Below, piece by piece: positions 28,001 through 33,537 of a DNA stretch of 34,347 nt; position 1 is the first letter of the stretch; each line of letters opens with the position of its first letter. Below the pieces are notes generated by a model. It had not been told where the DNA came from and did no database searches. It saw only the letters and a list, made by a program, of their open reading frames with translations. The position numbers were made by a program, and so were the translations under genes. This DNA comes from a virus: the IMG/VR virus record IMGVR_UViG_3300037847_005892, positions 1 through 34,347 of that record. One strand, given 5' to 3'.

Positions 28001-30117
28001 TCATTTGCATCAAATCTTTTATACTCATCACCTCTTAACTGTGACTTTGAAATGTAGAGACGAACTTCTTTTGGTCTGATTACTTTAACATAGTAAGATT
28101 CTCCAGACTCCAATCCAGAAAGTGGATTAGTTGCGGTATAGATGACTCTATCGCCACTAATCAATCTAGTATTATCAGGGAATTTGATACTAGAATAAGA
28201 CTTATGATACTCACTGTAACTTCCTAATCCAACTACATTGATTGTTTGATCAATTGGATCAAATGCAGTTGTTGCTCTATTAACATCTAAACTTGAAACA
28301 ACAATATCATTTTCAATACTATATCCTGGAAGTGACAGAGATGCAGCATATCCAAACTCTTCTGCATCATCTGTGTAAACATTGAGAGTATTAGCAACAT
28401 AGTTGTTGACTCCAAGATCAATTCCAACACCAGCAGTATTGACTTTCTTCAGATTTCTTCTGATGCTGTAGTCGGTGTTAGGTGCCTCTACAAACCCCGC
28501 AAGGTTTGCTAGGGTAATTTCATTGGTAGAAGCGTTAATCGATTGGACAACGGCGTTCTGGTGTACAATGGTGTTGTTATTTGAATCAGTTGTGATAGCA
28601 ACGTTGTTGCTTCCACCAATCATCAAGTCAACACTATCACCTTCTCTTAATGATGCTTTATCAACGTTGGTAAAGAGAGTAAATGTTGATCCATTAATTT
28701 CTTTTACTTCATATCTGGACTTAGTATTGTAAACCCAAGAATTGGCGAAAACTTCTTTATAAGTCTTATCTCCATCTGGATTGTAAATTACTTCACCAAC
28801 ATTCTTAACGGTGATGACTTCATCCTCTTCCATCAGAGGAATATCCTCTAATGTTTGCAATTCTGAAAGAACGCCAGTTATGCGAAGTTCAACTCTCTTG
28901 GTTGGATCTCCATTTTCAAATCCAAAAGCAACTTCATCTTCTCTAATACCATCAGCAATAGAGAGTGCGGTAGATACTCCTGCAACTTGATTAACACCAT
29001 AGAATTGGTTGATGCTCTTTGAGGAATATTCAAACGTTCCACCCTTGGATTTCAATATACCAGTTGCACCAAAACCAATTGTAGAATCAACGGTGATGAT
29101 AGATGCACCGATTGAAACTGGTTCTAAGATTCTTGTGAATCCTGGAACATCAAAAATACCTTCGACTAAGTCTCTATCGTTGTAACCAACGAATAGACCC
29201 ATCTTATAGAATGCCTTATTCTCTCTAGTAAAGATTTCTACCTCAGAGACGGATGCATTTGTATTCAAATCGTTTGATCTGAATATTGTTTGCCCCTCTA
29301 ATGCAAATGGGTCACCAAAAACGTTATCATTTTCAAACTCATTGAAGTATTCTAAGTTCTCTACAACGATAGTTTCTCTTCTAATATACTCAGCAGAAGA
29401 AGGTTTGATTAATCTTGTTTCAAGATCAATAACTTCTGCTTCTGCACCATAAAGAACTTTGAACAGAATTCTAATAGATTCTGCAATACCTTTGGATTGA
29501 TAGAAACTTCTTGCATGTTTAATGAAGTTTCCAACATCAAGGTCGGATACAAAATCATACTTTTCCAGACCAGGAGTAAATGTTGCCTTTAACTTGGTAT
29601 AGAACTCTTGTAAAAATAGAACACTAAGGTTCTCTACTGTAGCACTATTGCTATGTGCTGCTGCCTTACTATCTGAGAAGACAATATTTTGCTTGTTTAC
29701 GTTTGAGAAAACGCTAGTGATACCGACATCATACCCAGTGATACCACTAAATCCACGAACACATCCTGTAAAAGATGTTGTGGTCTTAGCAGTGTAAGTT
29801 ATAACCTCATCACCAATCTTGATTAGACCATAGTCATCAGGAAAACCTTTGGTCGATGCAACATTGATTGTGGTATCGGTGGTTGCAACTGCACTTGTGA
29901 GAGTAGTTTTACCGACAATAACCTCAGGAACGAGGTTATCAATCTTGATATATCGATCAAGATTATCAACCAAGTCAATGTTACCTCCCTGGTGTTCCTG
30001 GGAGATGTAATATTGTCTGAAAAACTCAATTGCTTTTGGAAAATCGGCAACCAAAAACTCAGGGAGTTGGCTCTCAATAATCTTATTGAGTTGAACTCTC
30101 TTCTCAAAATGCGACAT
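16081..30117 (-). CDS. 7: Giant baseplate wedge protein (gp7-like), 4678 aa
   Basis: Continuous frame of 14 kb; T4 gp7 is 1032 aa. Residues 204-229 (with SFYQSKGIAESIRILFKVLY) align with the C-terminal core of T4 gp7 (DFYSTKGIEASYKFLFKVLY), and the position between gp6 and gp8 agrees. gp7 links gp6, gp8 and gp10 in the T4 wedge. After about residue 260 the protein is a chain of beta-type modules: an 80-100-residue 'TGD-x-V-x-Y' unit (near 645, 880, 1018, 1730, 1898 and 3088), many G-x-G-Y units, a YHYH-like segment (1320-1429), two FINGV[FL]QTP units (about 3380 and 4155), and a duplicated 65-residue cassette (3632-3696, 3921-3985) flanking a helical segment (about 3777-3883). The C-terminus has PTIQRRG, an ending I recall from cyanophage structural proteins. 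AGAGAGG about 9 nt before the ATG is a good ribosome binding site. Confidence 0.88.
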   Translation of the reverse strand: MSHFEKRVQLNKIIESQLPEFLVADFPKAIEFFRQYYISQEHQGGNIDLVDNLDRYIKIDNLVPEVIVGKTTLTSAVATTDTTINVASTKGFPDDYGLIKIGDEVITYTAKTTTSFTGCVRGFSGITGYDVGITSVFSNVNKQNIVFSDSKAAAHSNSATVENLSVLFLQEFYTKLKATFTPGLEKYDFVSDLDVGNFIKHARSFYQSKGIAESIRILFKVLYGAEAEVIDLETRLIKPSSAEYIRRETIVVENLEYFNEFENDNVFGDPFALEGQTIFRSNDLNTNASVSEVEIFTRENKAFYKMGLFVGYNDRDLVEGIFDVPGFTRILEPVSIGASIITVDSTIGFGATGILKSKGGTFEYSSKSINQFYGVNQVAGVSTALSIADGIREDEVAFGFENGDPTKRVELRITGVLSELQTLEDIPLMEEDEVITVKNVGEVIYNPDGDKTYKEVFANSWVYNTKSRYEVKEINGSTFTLFTNVDKASLREGDSVDLMIGGSNNVAITTDSNNNTIVHQNAVVQSINASTNEITLANLAGFVEAPNTDYSIRRNLKKVNTAGVGIDLGVNNYVANTLNVYTDDAEEFGYAASLSLPGYSIENDIVVSSLDVNRATTAFDPIDQTINVVGLGSYSEYHKSYSSIKFPDNTRLISGDRVIYTATNPLSGLESGESYYVKVIRPKEVRLYISKSQLRGDEYKRFDANEVAGSHEFVLDRHEDKLLSSREILRKFPLRQVLTDKKPDKRNIGNVGMLIDGVEITSPDSRDSIYYGPLDSFEVLNGGRDYNVQFPPSISIVSGVGNTAYVSGVSKQAYVEPVIEGSVKEVLVDPQVFDIVDCKSVTLTGGNGNGCVLEPIVGNRFREIQFDSRPLNLGGGVDINQETITFLEPHFLNSGDTIIYNQNGNEPIGIGIYGDPTNSISNYFVSGDRYVVGFINSTSIQLYRTEADAPLTDKDGNITRPGINTIGLSTATDASGIHKFRTLSRGNLRQVKVIDGGSGYSNRKLRVTQSGISTEYNTFSFKNHGFKTGEIVDYSVTTLAGLTTTNDLSVFGLDTNKQYSIDKVDDHSFRVIDVGIGNSIKDNLLRNHHVDITGVGTDTLNPNSGYHCFQYPPIKIVANVSYASTAEGEFIFTPFVAGPIVDTYLYEPGTGYGTTTLNLHKRPLINTKEGKNAQLAPVIVNGKITDVQVLNKGQDYVSPPALIAEDLGSDGTGAILRPVIIDGKLDDVVVINPGIGYSASSTNIFIKQREFGAKFQANVRNLEVNDAERFAEYSRSRSGKKIFSSLTKDDKKDKLVYGIYGYSQDLASTYDDNGQQHSPIIGWAYDGNPIYGPYGFDSTSTVGTPRLMKSSYELKPSTIEDRPNFVDGFFVEDFEYTGVGDLDKHNGRFCKTPDFPDGVYAYFAGVTTSQTTPNFEPAYPYFIGEHYKGNLITENLVLDHSFDFNNANISRNTFPYNVNQKYADYDFLNEGYEFFRQESEVLAVTQGEVNQVKINDGGVGYKIGDRVEFDLEGSGGAGLRAEVSEIVGTEVSSIDTTLDLYEDVVMVWDNGSQVSAYNRSGFDLNLNDVVTVGGLSTSITSLEGSVKIGFTTESVALAGTMTQYNAQSNGFVEDIFLSTKLNTVSIGNSIRVNGEHMTVLNNFRNGVLKVKRHGSSGVAHTLGSRIDLLNDRVTLPVRTQKFSSERQDIVYLNTSEAVGLGTTAGGAVQRTYNVGVTSYTVSIPTQTIHIPNHPFKNGQKVRFSKPGGQGLNSLIISFDQTTAGNILIPDVNTNFSDLYVIDKGRDFIGFATQVGLTTSGNGVYFSTGVSDSHEYKIESLKEQITGDISRIKTLVSCGSTHGLVRGDTVKLTVQPNTVVGVGTTAALTLAFNEIDKKILVNPTGIASAGINTFTNTITLANHGYETGDKLYYTSVEPFGGLTDSENYYAIRDGKDEFRLAETLYDTNPLTEKEVNIVGTGDTTHTFALINPQINVVRNSDIQFNLQSPTLNGYELKIYREPEFLNEYVSSFDSRDFNVQSVGTIGLGTASNASLTVNYSKNIPSKLYYALEKGGYISTADKEVTSFSEINYVDSAYNGTYQIFDETSTQFFVSPSKLPSVFNYTSDQCDKLEYRTKSSSGLGAIGNVEVLSKGFSFDKLPKFKEVVDAVTDKSQGRNANLVAISTSIGRIKKTRFKDIGYDYSSDKTLRPEASIPPVVEIDNLDTVTSVDIEFGGENYLAPPKLILWNDESKKIIDRETFIASAPNGSISEVEQIAPIRGLDSQPHRLIPIDNQNGVGIVSMTTSHFGIATCVLTTPILGFNQVLFEQGDYVYVENIEHSIPSNGPHLSAIGIGTTTNKSEDSYVGSGWNSADYDFKFFRVKEFNNTSPAILTFELVGEDGVGLTTNPGIAKTYQSGYGTIVNKKNFPILNIVQERSKFEINEELYVDSNKTGLWQETDLRISLVRDDYIKVKGTYNLVPSATNNSGIVTTRIRGKVSGSIAEVVSVDRKRSKIVIDYASKQDIGWRDDVGKISQDYQVIPNNDYYQNLSYSIKSPITWQEFSSPVNSIVHPAGMKNFADVGISSAAQVGAGDTISTIGIVILDVVGEKRVDVINNFDFGLDNDPRPSGVSTFLQSNSLQLENRKLTDYTECRTNRVLIHDDISDKFSSRGFQDVFSELEEVQAQDNHIRYTIQIVDPDTSDMQVSEVILQSSDTNTFLFEKYSTFTNEKLGDFRADIDSVGRKTLIFEPTDPYERDHDIKLLRKTYLYQDLPASETGIGTQTVGQVDLTGSFVSGINSIGVAPGISTSIKTLASFDSANFNGAFASVEITDRFETEPDHYIEAYIDFDGTNTFLSEYYFDTTTQAYSATQTGILTVAYDSNAGIVSLRARNVAITSEGPVYDVRSNIIGFGATTAGIGTYRFLLNNQPPGDERSARIESTVGFGTTAVSLGTFDIDTISSSNSIVRVAAGSTSSLHQVVIMANDKDLSVTVTPGPYSVTNNSVGIGTFGGVVNGREFTLNFYPDAGYTVEAQAMNEVFYRVSDFDNQALDLNYGPINKRLLLTAFDGLNGLRANRTAFEITHNNFPIYNKSFDPADTTKLDYETGLFTFPNHFFNTGEELTYIPKSTFISVGQTAMGIGATESYAGIVTTKLPDIVFPIALTPDTFKLATKEEYARAGIFVTFTDAGLGNAHELEFTKKLTKTVIGLDGIVQQPITFTPVKHDLENNGGGINAGISTFNLSGISSVQPRDILKIDDEYMKVIEVGFSTNANGQILGPINGIIAAGAAATHPTVSVQRGIVGTAATDHTDGSNVQIHRGSINIVKNTLHFVDPPKGNTRARRDEGNLPYVRAQFSGRTFLRSNYSTNMLFDDISDQFTGIGKTYTNTILGVNTTGIDEGNGILFINGVFQTPTTENNAGNNYFFENDANAGISSVVFTGITSTDGSFIQSEFDINQNQIPRGGLVVSLGSTPGLGYAPLVGAKAIAKKNSSGTLTEIVGINTYVNPVAVSTAQYDRFSGILEVTTQGRHSLRSGDRVFLAGLGFTCDLAPSTPKTYPDKDRSYDIFNIVDAETLNVRIGPSTLEHHYVSGGEIFEQFSLNIGSGYRGPVSIGVTDIAYEHRFVRSGIGSITASSGGPFTATGADYTSFSGKLVITIPNHGLTTSDTILIKDDGLVFQCSDDGFFTDQSYPRSTDPASGQNLAITSVSTNTITVNVGPGGGAGYGANVTATVGAGGTLGFNLVSGGTGYVNPKLIIPEPNYENMPVVGVSRLGTGSTTETGKNLLLNLTIAQTTEKETGDRFFDAANLIEDNAAFIADIAYGRMLAQFPSYTPPAGTSGRDCKDDIVDVLESIAYNTKFGGNDLTVDAANLYITGAHVAGEEAETIYAFEQARDMAIQAMRNESITVGGYSTLAQVFDRTITDDIVEYTPTNATYTASNGNFVVTIANHGFQIGDQVRFKDNSFTFTCSKDGNLTNHTYPRSTDPASGNFLTIDNVTTNTFRVNVGASPSGQQYTHTFVSAITNAVEYRLSSTTTPAQCANVASAIHTLAGIVTFAVGQSTIPTRTPAPGAQFNVSDFKIARNGYGFKPGDVVKVVGLVTAKDYTQPIEDFKVEITQTFNDFYSAWSFGQMDYIDNVKGYQDGNRKRFPLFYNGELLSFEIDLTNNLSSAINLDSVLLIFINGVLQTPGYAYQFTGGTSVIFTEAPRVNDDVDIFFYVGQKGVDVGITTVTETLKVGDDVFVRANPSVPGTASQLTKRTIAEITGSDILETSVYTGPGISQDIFKPFEWAKQKRDKFIKGDVVYKTRDSIEPKIFPTAKVIGDITPESTQIFVDNAQFFDYDEVIYDLNVNSFDFDAFVMPHGEVTGAGFTAVVGSGGTISAVQIANPGAGYTGNQIDLKFSAPLKVGVGIGTTATATASIQNGQVSSVSITNPGFGYTDFVTISTGNIGINSGAVGINSNFTTTGITTRAVVPSVIAPVPAVQYENIKEVSNVQGFSGIITGIKETIGSTGHKAIQFFFNALTDYGINGEAQNASDTNALQPGYPVMIYGTGVGHGVVSVYDSNDSVVGVGTTFLDNIYIVDSRTTGFQVAANGEIICNVHGASNLTGIGSTGGFNDTQIGFTTSLGTISWGRIYNFDERANPISIGVTGLTVDAGLSTFPTIQRRGNFGQGKTGAVRAIKPQSDPSRVVDSDLPFYS
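18163..18357 (-). repeat. 65-aa cassette, downstream copy, in the gp7-like protein
   Basis: Encodes residues 3921-3985, starting FVVTIANHGF and containing FTCSKDG and YPRSTDPASG, ending RVNVG. It has the same length as the copy at 19030-19224 and about 35 of 65 residues are identical by eye. The run YPRSTDPASG is unchanged in both. Confidence 0.9.
19030..19224 (-). repeat. 65-aa cassette, upstream copy, in the gp7-like protein
   Basis: Encodes residues 3632-3696, starting LVITIPNHGL with FQCSDDG and YPRSTDPASG, ending TVNVG. A third, diverged relative lies just before it at residues 3501-3559 (19441-19617), with LRSGDRVFLAGLGFTC and a TYPDKD turn. Confidence 0.9.
24205..28180 (-). repeat. 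Dispersed 'TGD-x-V-x-Y' modules in the gp7-like protein
   Basis: Five approximate copies occur here, with a sixth near 20580-20855. Each begins with a strand plus N-H-x-F/Y-x-x-G-[DEQ]-x-[VL]-x-[YF]. A central [YV]-Y-[VA] or YVI strand follows, then an FRLA-like strand (RLYIS, FRLAE, FRVID, FKLAT), and each closes with an H-x-F strand (SHEFVL, THTFAL, IHKFRT). Spans are about 70-100 residues. Boundaries are by eye. Confidence 0.75.
25831..26160 (-). other. YHYH-like domain in the gp7-like protein
   Basis: Residues about 1320-1429. IIGWAYDGNPIYGPYGF (W1323, D1326) is the hallmark 'G-x-A-x-D-G-x-P-I-Y-G-P' of the YHYH domain family. A D-x-x-N-G-R segment and DGVYAYFAGV follow, then YPYFIGEHYKG (from 1419). 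The name-giving Y-H-Y-H is Y1400-A-Y-F here, so both histidines are absent. YHYH function is not established. Confidence 0.8.
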
Positions 30118-30120
30118 ATT

Positions 30121-32058
30121 TTATTTCCTCTCTAAATCTCCGTTTGAGTAACTTGAAGTATAGTAATCTCTTGTGAAAGAAACGCCAGAAATATCTTCAC
30201 CAGATGCAATAACATCTTTAACCATATTTATCGTAGTATTTGAAACGTCCAGTGTGAGATAAAGGTCTTTCAAACCAACAACATCATTTGATTCTGGGAA
30301 CGCCTGAATCTCAATTATTTCATTTGGTGCAACGGTAGAAGTGATATTTATTGTGTTAACAAGAATTTCACCCTTCATATAATCAACGGTTCCAATACTC
30401 TTTCCAACAACCATGAGAGAACCATCATTGGTCTTCTTAACAGTTGAAATAATACCCTTACCACTTCCATCCAGATTGCCATTTGCATCTTTATTTGGAA
30501 CATCTGTGAAGTAAACTAGGTCAGATGAACCTGCAATAGTGAATCCTGTACTCTTAATATTGTATCCAGCAGGATTAATATGGAATCTGTTACCAAAACA
30601 GAGTTCATACTGGGCAAATTGGTTCTTGAGAACCTTCATATCCCTTCTAATTTTTACTTTCGTAATGTTAGAAACGATTGCATTATCAACACGGTCAATT
30701 AATTGCAAGATTTTACTGTATTTGAAGCGCCCACCAAAGCGATTCATGTCAATATCCTTAGAATAGATGCCCAAAGCACTAGTAATTCTTGATTTCAGGT
30801 CATCACTACTACTAATTTGTGAAATATTGTAGTAAATGGTCGAATCAAGTTCGACATAAAGCACTTTCAAGTCAACAATCGACTGATTAATGCCTGCAAT
30901 AGAGTATTGCTTCAGTTTTAGAAGGATTTTTTGCTTATCAAAGTCGGAAACATAGGTTCCATTCTTTGGTTTGATGCTTATTTGTACTGTTCCAAACTTT
31001 GGTGGAGATAATTCCTCACCACCAACCACTGCTACCGACTCAGTATTGGGATAAACATCAGAAATAATTGCTTCATAGTCCCTTGATGTAACCGCTCTGT
31101 ACTGCGCTGAGTAAAGGCGAGGAGCAAAGTACTTAATAGAAGAGGTACTCTCTACTTCACCGCCGTTAATCGCCCCCTGAACGGTTGTCACGGAGACTGA
31201 ACCATCAGGAACCAGTCTTATAGCATTTTGATTGAGTAAACTTCCTTGGAAATCGAACACAGATGGTCCATTTCCTGCTTCGCCATCAGTAATAATGTAC
31301 TCAACAAGAACTCTTTGCCCATTTTCTAGTGGACGACCAAAATATCCATCACCAAATAGCAATTCATAGCGTTCTTCACCGATTTCTTGCATCAAAAAGA
31401 TCTCAGAAGTCTTATCGATGTTCAAAATGTTGTCAACCATCTTCCATTGACGACCTTTTCCTGTATCATTAGGTCCTTTTACATAGACTCTAACGGTAGA
31501 GGTGTCAATATTTGGGTTGTCAAGGATATAACGTGTATCTTGAGAAAGATTTACAGTAAATTGCCTTCTCAATAATGTTCCTTGGAACACTTCAAGTGGA
31601 ACTTCTTGTGTTCCAAACACTGCCTGACTGTTTCTAACCCTTGCTGTTACGTTTTCGGGTACTGAAAAGCGATATGTGGTGTTATCTACGTTGCCAATAC
31701 ACGCCAGACCCGCCTCAAGCGTTACCACAGAAGGTGGATTAGTGCCTGTAGTGTCTACAGGTACCGTAAGGATTACATTTGCCTTAGCGGCGCTCCTAGA
31801 GCGAGGCACATAACCAATGTTTCTAGCAAGAGAAACCACATTTTCACGAACCGTCGCTCCATCAAGGAACGATTCATTAACTACCAGGTTCGCATTGAAT
31901 GCATTAATGTACGTATTGTACGCTAAGGTGTCGATTAAGACAGAAAAATTAGACCCCTCAAAGTCAAAATCCGTGAAATTAGAATTTGCACGGAGATAAT
32001 CTTTGATCTGGGTCTTTATTTGATCAAAATCGAGATTTGTAAACTGTGTAAAAGGCAT
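30121..32058 (-). CDS. 6: Baseplate wedge protein (T4 gp6-like)
   Basis: 645 aa, very near T4 gp6 (660 aa). gp6 forms the continuous inner ring of the baseplate and controls its hexagon-to-star change. The N-terminus has the gp6 pattern: FTQFTNLDFDQIKTQIKDYL, then FEGSNFSVLIDTLAYNT and NANLVVNESFLDGATVRENV with SLARNIGYVPRS (to about residue 90). Residues about 318-350, with AVTSRDYEAIISDVYPN, match the baseplate J-like family core, followed by KFGTVQISIKPKNG. The C-terminus is mixed and ends YSNGDLERK. It starts 3 nt after gp25 and ends 3 nt before the gp7-like start. Size and motifs are ordinary, in contrast to the swollen neighbours gp7 and gp8. Confidence 0.95.
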   Translation of the reverse strand: MPFTQFTNLDFDQIKTQIKDYLRANSNFTDFDFEGSNFSVLIDTLAYNTYINAFNANLVVNESFLDGATVRENVVSLARNIGYVPRSRSAAKANVILTVPVDTTGTNPPSVVTLEAGLACIGNVDNTTYRFSVPENVTARVRNSQAVFGTQEVPLEVFQGTLLRRQFTVNLSQDTRYILDNPNIDTSTVRVYVKGPNDTGKGRQWKMVDNILNIDKTSEIFLMQEIGEERYELLFGDGYFGRPLENGQRVLVEYIITDGEAGNGPSVFDFQGSLLNQNAIRLVPDGSVSVTTVQGAINGGEVESTSSIKYFAPRLYSAQYRAVTSRDYEAIISDVYPNTESVAVVGGEELSPPKFGTVQISIKPKNGTYVSDFDKQKILLKLKQYSIAGINQSIVDLKVLYVELDSTIYYNISQISSSDDLKSRITSALGIYSKDIDMNRFGGRFKYSKILQLIDRVDNAIVSNITKVKIRRDMKVLKNQFAQYELCFGNRFHINPAGYNIKSTGFTIAGSSDLVYFTDVPNKDANGNLDGSGKGIISTVKKTNDGSLMVVGKSIGTVDYMKGEILVNTINITSTVAPNEIIEIQAFPESNDVVGLKDLYLTLDVSNTTINMVKDVIASGEDISGVSFTRDYYTSSYSNGDLERK

Positions 32059-32061
32059 ATC

Positions 32062-32463
32062 TTATCGTGTTGCCTCTAAGATGAACGAAAAGGCTTGTGG
32101 AGGAAAATCTTGTCCCACAATATCGAAGTAGACTTTCACTTCAAAACTGTTTTCATCAGGTCTTGGATCAACTTGAACTCTTAAGTTATCAATACGATCT
32201 TCAAAAGTTCCAACAGTATTCTTAATTTGGTCTTCAATTACGATGGCAGTTGCTAAATCAACAAAATCAAAAAGACTTCTACGGATGTCAGTCCCTAGAA
32301 GTGCATTAAAATAACGTTCTGTTGGAATAGTCTCAACTAAATTACGTACAGATCGAACGATTGCACGCTCATTAATCAAGACAGGAAGGTCCTTCGTCAC
32401 AGGATGTGGATCAAATGCGAAACTAATATCCTTAAATGCTCTGGAGACCCTTCTGGTTGCCAT
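32062..32463 (-). CDS. 25: Baseplate wedge protein (T4 gp25-like)
   Basis: 133 aa, matching T4 gp25 (132 aa). gp25 sits at the centre of the wedge with gp6 and gp53 and primes sheath assembly. The GPW/gp25 family core is visible at about residues 38-70: NLVETIPTERYFNALLG, then TDIRRSLFDFVD; the usual 'N-L-x-T-x-x-G-E-R' has T in place of the G. The C-terminal strands end FSFILEATR. The gene follows a late promoter 23 nt upstream and is the first gene of the baseplate wedge set. No strong Shine-Dalgarno sequence precedes the ATG. Confidence 0.95.
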   Translation of the reverse strand: MATRRVSRAFKDISFAFDPHPVTKDLPVLINERAIVRSVRNLVETIPTERYFNALLGTDIRRSLFDFVDLATAIVIEDQIKNTVGTFEDRIDNLRVQVDPRPDENSFEVKVYFDIVGQDFPPQAFSFILEATR

Positions 32464-32486
32464 CTATGTGGTACATTTTCTGAATT

Positions 32487-32494
32487 TATTTATA
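32487..32494 (-). promoter_or_regulatory. T4-type late promoter (TATAAATA)
   Basis: Exact TATAAATA on the minus strand, 3 nt after the stop codon of the 48-aa gene at 32498 and 23 nt before the gp25 ATG. It is positioned to start the gp25-gp6-gp7 transcript. Confidence 0.82.
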
Positions 32495-32497
32495 CCC

Positions 32498-32644
32498 TCA
32501 CTCTTGATTTTGCTCCTCTTCAGTCAACTCTTCTGCTGCATCACTTGTTTCATGAGGTTTGGTCCAATAATCAGTAATCAAACTAGTTGTACCCCACATA
32601 CGGTACATATATTCAACATCTCTATCAACGTGATACTTGGACAT
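32498..32644 (-). CDS. Small protein, 48 aa
   Basis: Starts MSKYHVDRDVEYMYRMWGTT, continues SLITDYWTKPHETSDAAEEL and ends in an acidic tail (TEEEQNQE). An in-frame ATG 12 nt upstream (32656) would give 52 aa. The inner ATG is preferred because GGAG lies 8 nt before it, whereas the outer one has no such site. It is helical with aromatic residues and no membrane segment. It lies between the 226-aa gene and the gp25 promoter, with the TGA stop just before the promoter. Coding is supported by the ribosome site and by filling the gap; function unknown. Confidence 0.75.
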   Translation of the reverse strand: MSKYHVDRDVEYMYRMWGTTSLITDYWTKPHETSDAAEELTEEEQNQE

Positions 32645-32686
32645 CTGTTTCTCCATCTTGGTTAAACAGAACTTTTAAAGGGGTTT

Positions 32687-33367
32687 CTATCCCTCATCGG
32701 TATTTATTTCGTCCTCTTCTGCTCGCTCCTTTGCAGTCTTCCAATGGTATTCATCTTCACGCCCCATACCAAGGCGGTCATAACCATTTTCTACTGAATA
32801 ATATTGAGTAGATACCTTAAAGTCAGGCATCTTAGGATCAACAGGAGTCAAACTATTATCAAAGATACGTAACCGATTATTTGGATACAGAGCATACTGC
32901 CCATTCTCCAGTTCAATTAAGTTATGGGACTTATGTTCTGCTGGGTTTTCACTCGTCGCCCAATCAACATAATCAGGGTCATGATGATAGTTATCGATAG
33001 TACAAACGTAAGTACCTTTCATGATTCCATGGTCTCTGGTATAACATTCAAAGTCCATTGAACCAATAAACTTCTTATCAACTGATACTACACCATAGTC
33101 CATACAGTTCCAGAACTGTAGGTTAGGTAAACTCATATCAGGTTTTGGTGTTTCTGGGTCTGTTACGAATGCAGCAATCGGCAACTTATCATACATTGCC
33201 GCATAATCTGGTAGATAGGTTTCAAAATAAAAAGCGCGTCCAGGTATCGACTTAACTGATACCCAAACGCCCTTTACGAATTCACCATGCCCAGATTGAT
33301 GGTCGGTGAGATATTCTTTACGTACCCATACTTCCACTGAAGGAAGATTAGCAATCAAGCACGCCAT
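32687..33367 (-). CDS. Uncharacterised protein, 226 aa
   Basis: Begins MACLIANLPSVEVWVRKEYL, followed by a DHQSGHGEFVKGVWVSVKS segment (about 22-40) and GRAFYFETYLPDYAAMYDKL. The middle has FWNCMDYGVVSVDKKFIG (about 84-101) and a His/Asp cluster DNYHHDPDYVDWAT (about 124-137). Later parts include YALYPNNRLRIFDNSLTP, and the C-terminus is very acidic (AEEDEINTDEG). It looks like a soluble globular protein with mixed alpha/beta make-up; no signal peptide or membrane helix is seen. I believe similar proteins lie upstream of gp25 in T4-like cyanophages, but I cannot name a function or a T4 counterpart. No clear Shine-Dalgarno site precedes the ATG. Confidence 0.85.
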   Translation of the reverse strand: MACLIANLPSVEVWVRKEYLTDHQSGHGEFVKGVWVSVKSIPGRAFYFETYLPDYAAMYDKLPIAAFVTDPETPKPDMSLPNLQFWNCMDYGVVSVDKKFIGSMDFECYTRDHGIMKGTYVCTIDNYHHDPDYVDWATSENPAEHKSHNLIELENGQYALYPNNRLRIFDNSLTPVDPKMPDFKVSTQYYSVENGYDRLGMGREDEYHWKTAKERAEEDEINTDEG

Positions 33368-33388
33368 AACATTTGTTTACATCTGTGC

Positions 33389-33535
33389 TTATTTACCTTG
33401 TCCGCGATACTTCTTTTTTGCATTATTGCGAGACGTAGCGGCATACTTGGTGTTTTTCCCAAACCCTTGACGAGTTTTCTTCGGTTGGGACTCGATCATC
33501 TTTTCACCAGAGAGACCGACTTTAGAGCGTGCCAT
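33389..33535 (-). CDS. Small basic protein, 48 aa
   Basis: Translation from ATG at 33535 begins MARSKVGLSGEKMIESQPKK, continues TRQGFGKNTKYAATSRNNAK and ends KKYRGQGK. It is strongly basic (Lys/Arg about a third of residues), without cysteine or aromatic core, so likely unstructured or nucleic-acid binding. The start is 2 nt after the stop of the 54-aa gene. I recall nearly the same short protein from many T4-like cyanophages, which supports it being real; its function is not known to me. Confidence 0.82.
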   Translation of the reverse strand: MARSKVGLSGEKMIESQPKKTRQGFGKNTKYAATSRNNAKKKYRGQGK

Positions 33536-33537
33536 AA

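Noticed and set aside
7044-30117. Possible fusion or assembly error behind the two giant genes
   Set aside because: Frames are continuous, module likeness runs through the whole length, both genes have normal starts and promoter or gene junctions, and large structural proteins are known in T4-like cyanophages.
32701-32708. AATAAATA on the minus strand as a late promoter for the 48-aa gene
   Set aside because: One mismatch at the first position and inside the end of the 226-aa gene; similar near-matches occur within other genes, so it is not separable from AT-rich background.
32468-32811. Plus-strand reading frames near the gp25 promoter
   Set aside because: They are antisense to the 48-aa and 226-aa genes, without ribosome sites, and their composition is not protein-like.
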